Of a stretch of DNA of 57,883 bases, positions 53,969 to 57,883 are shown piece after piece. A program made the translations under genes and the position numbers. Within the stretch, counting starts at the first letter, position 1. Each line of letters begins with the position of its first letter. Source of the stretch: Bacteroidota bacterium (lineage in GTDB: Bacteria; Bacteroidota; Bacteroidia; Cytophagales; Cyclobacteriaceae); NCBI GenBank assembly GCA_027593175.1, contig JAQCJI010000007.1, positions 1-57,883 of the forward strand. Direction: 5' to 3'. The notes beneath the pieces are model-generated. The model did not search any database and was not told where the DNA came from. It saw only the letters and a program-made list of their open reading frames with translations.

Positions 53969-54553
53969 ATGTTTATTGAACCCTCACCCATCAGTAGAAA
54001 AAATTCAGAGCAAAAGGGTCAGATAGAAGTGATCTGTGGCTCTATGTTTTCGGGGAAAACGGAAGAATTGATTCGCAGACTGACTCGAGCACGGCTGGCC
54101 AAGCAGCAGGTGGAAATCTTCAAGCCCTCTGTAGATACGCGGTATCACGATACCCATGTGGTTTCACACAACGAAACGAGCATCCGATCTACACCCGTTG
54201 ACTTCGCAGAAGATATCCTTTTATTGAGTGGAACTTGTGATGTAGTTGGAATTGATGAGACCCAATTTTTTGATGAAGGGATTGTGCGCGTCGTACAGCT
54301 ACTTGCTAACCAGGGGAAGCGCGTAATCTTGGCAGGCCTTGATATGGATTTTGAAGGCAAACCCTTTGATCCGATGCCCAAACTGATGGCCATTGCCGAA
54401 TACGTGACCAAAGTAAATGCCATCTGCATGAAATGTGGGGATTTGGCAGCTTTCTCGTATCGTCTTTCCGCTGCCAAGGAAAAAGTGATACTTGGGGAAA
54501 AGGACAGTTACGAAGCCCGCTGCAGAAAGTGCTTCCATGAAGAACAGAGTTAA
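53969..54553 (+). CDS. tdk: Thymidine kinase
   Basis: 194 aa. P-loop [21 protein letters not shown] near residue 24, then [26 protein letters not shown] and [26 protein letters not shown], with zinc-binding cysteines in [11 protein letters not shown] and [10 protein letters not shown] type II (TK1-like) enzyme that phosphorylates thymidine for salvage. Starts 2 bp after the ferredoxin remnant and 11 bp before recO. Confidence 0.95.
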   Translation: MFIEPSPISRKNSEQKGQIEVICGSMFSGKTEELIRRLTRARLAKQQVEIFKPSVDTRYHDTHVVSHNETSIRSTPVDFAEDILLLSGTCDVVGIDETQFFDEGIVRVVQLLANQGKRVILAGLDMDFEGKPFDPMPKLMAIAEYVTKVNAICMKCGDLAAFSYRLSAAKEKVILGEKDSYEARCRKCFHEEQS

Positions 54554-54564
54554 GGGGAAAAGAT

Positions 54565-55254
54565 ATGCTTAAAAAAACGGCAGGGATTGTATTAAGCCAT
54601 ATCAAATACAAGGATAGCAGCATCATTGTGCGCATTTTTACCAGAGACCTTGGCCTAAAAGGATACCTAGTCGATGGGGTGAGAAGCTTGGGCAAAGGAA
54701 GTAAAATCGCACTATACCAACCACTCACACTGCTTGATCTGGTGGTCTATGACAAAGAAAATTCGGGGTTACAACGAATCTCTGAAGCAAAAATAAAGTA
54801 TCCCCAACGGCATATCCCCTTTGATATGGCCCGAACAAGCCTAGCACTATTTAGCACAGAGATAATCAGTAGAAGCATTCTGGAGGGATACCAAAATGAA
54901 GACCTCTTTGACTTTTTGAATGAAAGCATATCTCACTTAGACAGCCTGGAAACCAATTTGTCCCATTTCCCACTCGTCTTCCTACTTGAAAATGCAAGGC
55001 ATTTGGGCTTTGCCCCTGAGCTGGCTGAAGGGTTTTTGGCAGAAAGCGTACACCATCCCTTTAGTCCAGAAGAAATTAGCCTTATCCTTCCTTACCTGAA
55101 AGACCTGCTTGACAATACCTACCATCCTTCAACGACTTTGTCTCTCCCTCTTCGCAGAAAACTCCTAGACCACTTGGTGGAATTTCATGCACAACACCTT
55201 TCCCATCCTCGTCCACTAAAATCACTTTCCATCATCCGACAGCTAATCGGCTGA
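54565..55254 (+). CDS. recO: DNA repair protein RecO
   Basis: 229 aa. N-terminal OB fold typical of RecO: TAGIVLSHIKYKDSSIIVRIFTRDLGLKGYLVDGVR, then a helical C-terminal domain (ALFSTEIISRSIL; FPLVFLLENARHLGFAPE). The zinc-binding cysteines of some RecO proteins are absent. RecO loads RecA with RecF/RecR. It follows tdk by 11 bp. Confidence 0.87.
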   Translation: MLKKTAGIVLSHIKYKDSSIIVRIFTRDLGLKGYLVDGVRSLGKGSKIALYQPLTLLDLVVYDKENSGLQRISEAKIKYPQRHIPFDMARTSLALFSTEIISRSILEGYQNEDLFDFLNESISHLDSLETNLSHFPLVFLLENARHLGFAPELAEGFLAESVHHPFSPEEISLILPYLKDLLDNTYHPSTTLSLPLRRKLLDHLVEFHAQHLSHPRPLKSLSIIRQLIG

Positions 55255-55455
55255 ATCCTATTCAGGTGATTCGATTCCTGAGGAAAAGAAAAATTTGTTT
55301 AATCCAACTTCAACAAGTAATATTGCATTCAATACGTGAATAAAGCATTCAGCTCACTTTGGCTTGAATTTTTCCTGCAGATCTTTTTAGCATAGAAAAT
55401 TATTCACGATCCCAAAACTACATTTTACCGATCCTAATTATTTCATCCCCTCTTT

Positions 55456-57249
55456 ATGTACAACATAGAAGACCTCAGAATCAGACTTTTATCTGAATTG
55501 AAGGAGATTGCTGAGGAAATTGGAGTGAAAAATTCCAAATCTTTGAAAAAAGATGAACTGGTGTATGCCATTCTTGACCAACAAGCCCTCATACCCGAAC
55601 AAGCACTCCCAAAGAAAAAATCATCGGTGGTAGAGACCGGTTCCTTGGTGGAAGAAACAAGTGAAGTTTTTACCCCTATTTTCACACCAAATCCCGAAGA
55701 ACCAACAGGTTTCAAATCTAAATTCAGAAGACAAAACGTCACTGAAATTCCATCCCTTAGCCCCTCCACTTCAGCTGAAGAAAATCAAACAGCTCCGAGA
55801 GAGGAACGAGCGCCAAAACCATTTGTAAAACTTGCCAAAGAATTTACCCCCAGAAATGAGCGAAGAGCTTCCCAAGGTGATTCTTCCGAGGAGCCCAAAC
55901 CGTTTAAACCGCGCAAGCATTCGTTTGATGAGGATCCATTAATTGTAGCTGGACACGAAACGGGGATAGAAGTAGCCCAACAGCAGGCTGACCAAGAGGA
56001 GGAAAATCCTTACCGAGTAGAGTCAGAACTTCCAAGACGCAAAAATTTCAATTCGCCAGAAGAAGCCCCTATTCCTGCAGTGGAAACAATACCAGGTAAT
56101 GTCCGCAAAAAACCATTCATCAGTCCAAGAGAGTTTGATGGAGTAATTGAAAACGAAGGAGTATTGGAAATCGTCCAAGATGGCTATGCTTTTTTGCGCT
56201 CCTTGGACTACAATTACCTAGCCTCTCCCGATGATATATACGTTTCTCCAAGTCAAATCAAACACTTCGGTTTGAAAACTGGTGACCATATCAAGGGTTC
56301 TATTCGCCCACCCAAGGAAGGAGAAAAATACTTTGCACTCCTCAAAATCACAACGGTAAATGGAAAAACCACAGACGAAATTAGAGACCGAGTACCATTT
56401 GAATACTTAACACCTCTTTTTCCAGAGGAACGCTTAAACTTATCTACTAAAGTGGATGGCTATTCTACCCGTATCCTAGACTTGTTTGCTCCTATTGGAA
56501 AGGGACAGCGCGGGATGATTGTAGCACAACCGAAAACAGGTAAGACAGTACTTTTGCAGCAAATTGCAAACGCGATTACTCAAAACCATCCTGAGGTACA
56601 CCTCATGATCTTATTGATTGATGAGCGCCCAGAAGAAGTGACCGACATGGCACGATCTGTCAATGCAGAAGTCATCTCTTCTACTTTTGATGAGCAAGCC
56701 GAACGCCATGTAAAAGTAGCCAACATCGTACTTGAAAAAGCAAAACGAATGGTAGAAGTCGGTCACGATGTTGTGATCCTCTTGGATTCCATCACCCGAT
56801 TGGCAAGAGCACACAATACCGTGGTACCTAGCTCAGGCAAAATCCTCTCTGGTGGGGTGGATGCCAATGCCCTACACAAGCCTAAGCGCTTCTTTGGTGC
56901 GGCACGAAATGTAGAAAATGGCGGTTCCTTGACCATCATCGCAACTGCCTTGGTGGAAACTGGTTCAAAAATGGACGAAGTAATCTTTGAAGAATTCAAA
57001 GGCACGGGCAACATGGAATTGGCTTTGGATCGTAAACTTTCCAACAGAAGAATTTATCCTGCAATTGATGTACTCAGCTCAGGAACTCGTCGAGAGGACC
57101 TGTTGATGGATAAAGAAGAAATGCAACGCGTCTGGATTTTACGTAAACTGATGAGCGACATGACCTCCCAAGAGTCCATGGAATTCCTCTTGCAAAGAAT
57201 GAAAGGTACGCGAGACAATGCGGAATTTTTGATTAGCATGAATAGCTAA
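55456..57249 (+). CDS. rho: Transcription termination factor Rho
   Basis: 597 aa. An N-terminal SAP-like Rho_N helix pair ([41 protein letters not shown]) is followed by a long disordered, charged insert (about residues 45-230), the RNA-binding CSD ([30 protein letters not shown]) and a hexameric ATPase with Walker [11 protein letters not shown] near residue 358, [17 protein letters not shown], and [15 protein letters not shown]. The insert makes it longer than the roughly 420-aa E. coli protein, as is usual in Bacteroidota. It ends at a strong terminator. Confidence 0.95.
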   Translation: MYNIEDLRIRLLSELKEIAEEIGVKNSKSLKKDELVYAILDQQALIPEQALPKKKSSVVETGSLVEETSEVFTPIFTPNPEEPTGFKSKFRRQNVTEIPSLSPSTSAEENQTAPREERAPKPFVKLAKEFTPRNERRASQGDSSEEPKPFKPRKHSFDEDPLIVAGHETGIEVAQQQADQEEENPYRVESELPRRKNFNSPEEAPIPAVETIPGNVRKKPFISPREFDGVIENEGVLEIVQDGYAFLRSLDYNYLASPDDIYVSPSQIKHFGLKTGDHIKGSIRPPKEGEKYFALLKITTVNGKTTDEIRDRVPFEYLTPLFPEERLNLSTKVDGYSTRILDLFAPIGKGQRGMIVAQPKTGKTVLLQQIANAITQNHPEVHLMILLIDERPEEVTDMARSVNAEVISSTFDEQAERHVKVANIVLEKAKRMVEVGHDVVILLDSITRLARAHNTVVPSSGKILSGGVDANALHKPKRFFGAARNVENGGSLTIIATALVETGSKMDEVIFEEFKGTGNMELALDRKLSNRRIYPAIDVLSSGTRREDLLMDKEEMQRVWILRKLMSDMTSQESMEFLLQRMKGTRDNAEFLISMNS

Positions 57250-57272
57250 TTCCTTTCAAGTGTTGACTCACT

Positions 57273-57306
57273 AAAAAGGGGGCTTCTGTTGAAGCCCCCT
57301 TTTTTT
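57273..57306 (+). terminator. Intrinsic terminator after rho
   Basis: A perfect stem with core GGGGGCTTC (57278-57286) and GAAGCCCCC (57291-57299), TGTT loop, flanked by A and T tracts. It lies 24 bp after the rho stop. Confidence 0.9.
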
Positions 57307-57607
57307 AGGTAGTATAAATATATGCCATTAAGCTGCTTAGAGCTTTAGTAGTCTTCTTTCTTCCGGAGATTTTTTAGTTCCTTTACTCCAAGGAAGAAAG
57401 AAGTACTCGTTCCTATTAAATTTAGTATACTCAATCAGGCAAACTAAAAGTAGCCCCTTCCAATTCAATCGCAAATACCGAGATTAGCACTGTTCCCACG
57501 ATTTTAAGCTATTTTTTTCTTAGGGCAGCCCTCTCTTCCTGAGAAATAAATATCCGTACCGGATGAAAGTAATAGCAGTAAAATATATCAACCTTATTTC
57601 CCTATAC
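57307..57607. other. Gene-free stretch with an imperfect long hairpin
   Basis: About 300 bp with no credible ORF. It contains a long inverted repeat at 57347-57407: CTTCTTTCTTCC (57353-57364) pairs perfectly with GGAAGAAAGAAG (57392-57403), inner GGAG (57365-57368) pairs with CTCC (57386-57389), and outer AGTA pairs with TACT. It is not followed by a T-run. No promoter consensus is evident near it. The function is unknown; an untranslated RNA is possible. Confidence 0.4.
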
Positions 57608-57636
57608 AAAAAAAACAGCCAATTGGCTGTTTTTTT
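57608..57636. terminator. Palindromic terminator downstream of the tRNA-like RNA
   Basis: A perfect palindrome: seven A, CAGCCAA, TTGGCTG, seven T (57609-57636). Read on the minus strand it comes 4 nt after the tRNA-like discriminator base and ends in a long T-run, so it can end that transcript. It would also work on the plus strand. Confidence 0.8.
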
Positions 57637-57640
57637 CATG

Positions 57641-57778
57641 CTGTAGGGGAAGGATTCGAACCTCCACGCGGCAGTTAGGCGTGAGCTTTGAAACACGCTT
57701 TATCCAGTTCCGATCCTAAGGACCGGAATCCCCACCCCCGAGATAGGAGGGCTTGTCTGCCAATTTCAACACCCTACA
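57641..57778 (-). tRNA. tRNA-like RNA with leucine-type D arm and a very long variable region (identity uncertain)
   Basis: On the minus strand a 137-nt tRNA-like body runs from 57778 to 57642, with discriminator G at 57641. The acceptor is a perfect 7-bp stem TGTAGGG/CCCTACA. After TG comes a D arm with TTG/CAA stem and loop AAATTGGCAGA, typical of tRNA-Leu. One G later is a 5-bp stem CCCTC/GGGGG (one U-G pair) with a 7-nt loop CTATCTC; the U33 position is correct, giving anticodon AUC, which is not a leucine anticodon. The T arm is GGAGG-TTCGAAT-CCTTC. Between anticodon and T arms lie about 69 nt, versus 12-20 in normal tRNA-Leu, including a 9-bp hairpin and a GCGTG/CACGC pair. CCA is not encoded. 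A terminator follows. It could be a degenerate tRNA, or a functional tRNA-like RNA. Confidence 0.5.
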
Positions 57779-57883
57779 AGGTAGATTCAAAGTATATTTT
57801 AGCTTTTTCTAGCAATTGTAACAATGGCAAAAGCAAATATAAAAAAAAAGGTTTTAAATTAAAATTATTTTAATGTTTTATTA

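Noticed and set aside
57641..57778. The tRNA-like element as a tmRNA or permuted tRNA
   Set aside because: It lacks the G3-U70 pair and encoded tag frame of tmRNA, is too short, and its acceptor halves are already in normal order, so permutation is not needed.
57641..57778. The tRNA-like element as a tRNA-Leu with a group I intron
   Set aside because: The extra segment is only about 50 nt, far below the size of a group I intron, and lies in the variable region rather than the anticodon loop. Alternative anticodon arms around CTTAGGA (UAG) or TTTCAAAG (CAA) did not give a 5-bp stem with a 7-nt loop.
1..57883. CRISPR array, insertion sequence, prophage or integron
   Set aside because: No spaced direct repeats, transposase, integrase or phage structural gene was found on either strand; all main ORFs have housekeeping or envelope roles.

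Overview
This 57.9 kb window reads as a chromosomal core segment of a Bacteroidota bacterium, most likely order Cytophagales and close to Cyclobacteriaceae (inference from gene content, not from a database search). The signs are a gliding/type IX secretion cluster (porP/sprF-gldK-gldL-gldM), DUF4271, DUF6089 and DUF721 proteins, Bacteroidota-style promoters (TTTG, about 20 bp, TAnnTTTG), weak Shine-Dalgarno signals, several TTG starts and an unusually long NusB. By eye the sequence is moderately AT-rich. I see no rRNA, CRISPR array, insertion sequence, integrase or phage gene.

Layout. Positions 1-5356 (minus): the T9SS/gliding genes, then hemD and a DUF4271 membrane protein. 5589-9942 (plus): hemW and a DciA-like DUF721 gene, then a partner-switching signalling set (membrane GAF-PP2C phosphatase, STAS antagonist, RsbW-like kinase). 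10017-13409: two secreted parvulin chaperones. 13526-15325 (minus): a half-size ABC exporter. 15471-20622 (plus): a Leu/Glu dehydrogenase, then a compact nusB-ytxH-DUF1573-yajC-ybbR-coaE run. 20735-22813 (minus): serS and a lipoprotein. 22890-32580 (plus): an IPNS-like oxygenase with a ChrA transporter, CBS protein with nadK, a DUF6089 protein, uppS-bamA-ompH-ompH (envelope assembly), and a thioredoxin. 32604-39613 (minus): an RluB-like pseudouridine synthase with a long disordered extension, a tightly coupled set (degenerate arginase-like protein, cytochrome b5, MurNAc kinase-like protein, MurQ), a solitary nqrF and accD. 39808-41442: cstA. 41485-46659 (minus): two small envelope ORFs and rimP-nusA-infB. 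46979-52439 (plus): mreB-mreC-mreD-mrdA-rodA, the rod-shape elongasome. 52498-53607 (minus): an unknown acidic protein. 53641-57249 (plus): a frameshifted ferredoxin, tdk, recO and rho. The right edge carries a strange tRNA-like RNA on the minus strand.

How it fits together. Much of the window concerns the envelope: outer-membrane protein insertion (BamA, two OmpH/Skp chaperones, parvulins), peptidoglycan synthesis and recycling (UppS, MreBCD/PBP2/RodA, MurQ with a sugar kinase) and protein secretion (T9SS, YajC). The rest is information processing (NusA, NusB, IF-2, RimP, Rho, SerS, RecO) and cofactor metabolism (HemD, HemW, CoaE, NadK).

The most unusual items are: (1) a 137-nt RNA at 57642-57778 with perfect tRNA acceptor, D and T arms of leucine type but a CUAUCUC anticodon loop and a roughly 69-nt variable region, followed by its own palindromic terminator; (2) a 2Fe-2S ferredoxin split by a -1 frameshift at an A6 run; (3) an arginase-family protein that has lost the two ligands specific to the second metal, in a translationally coupled operon with cytochrome b5 and muramic-acid salvage genes; (4) an AccD in which all four zinc-ribbon cysteines are replaced; (5) a perfect 9-bp hairpin in the rimP-nusA-infB leader.
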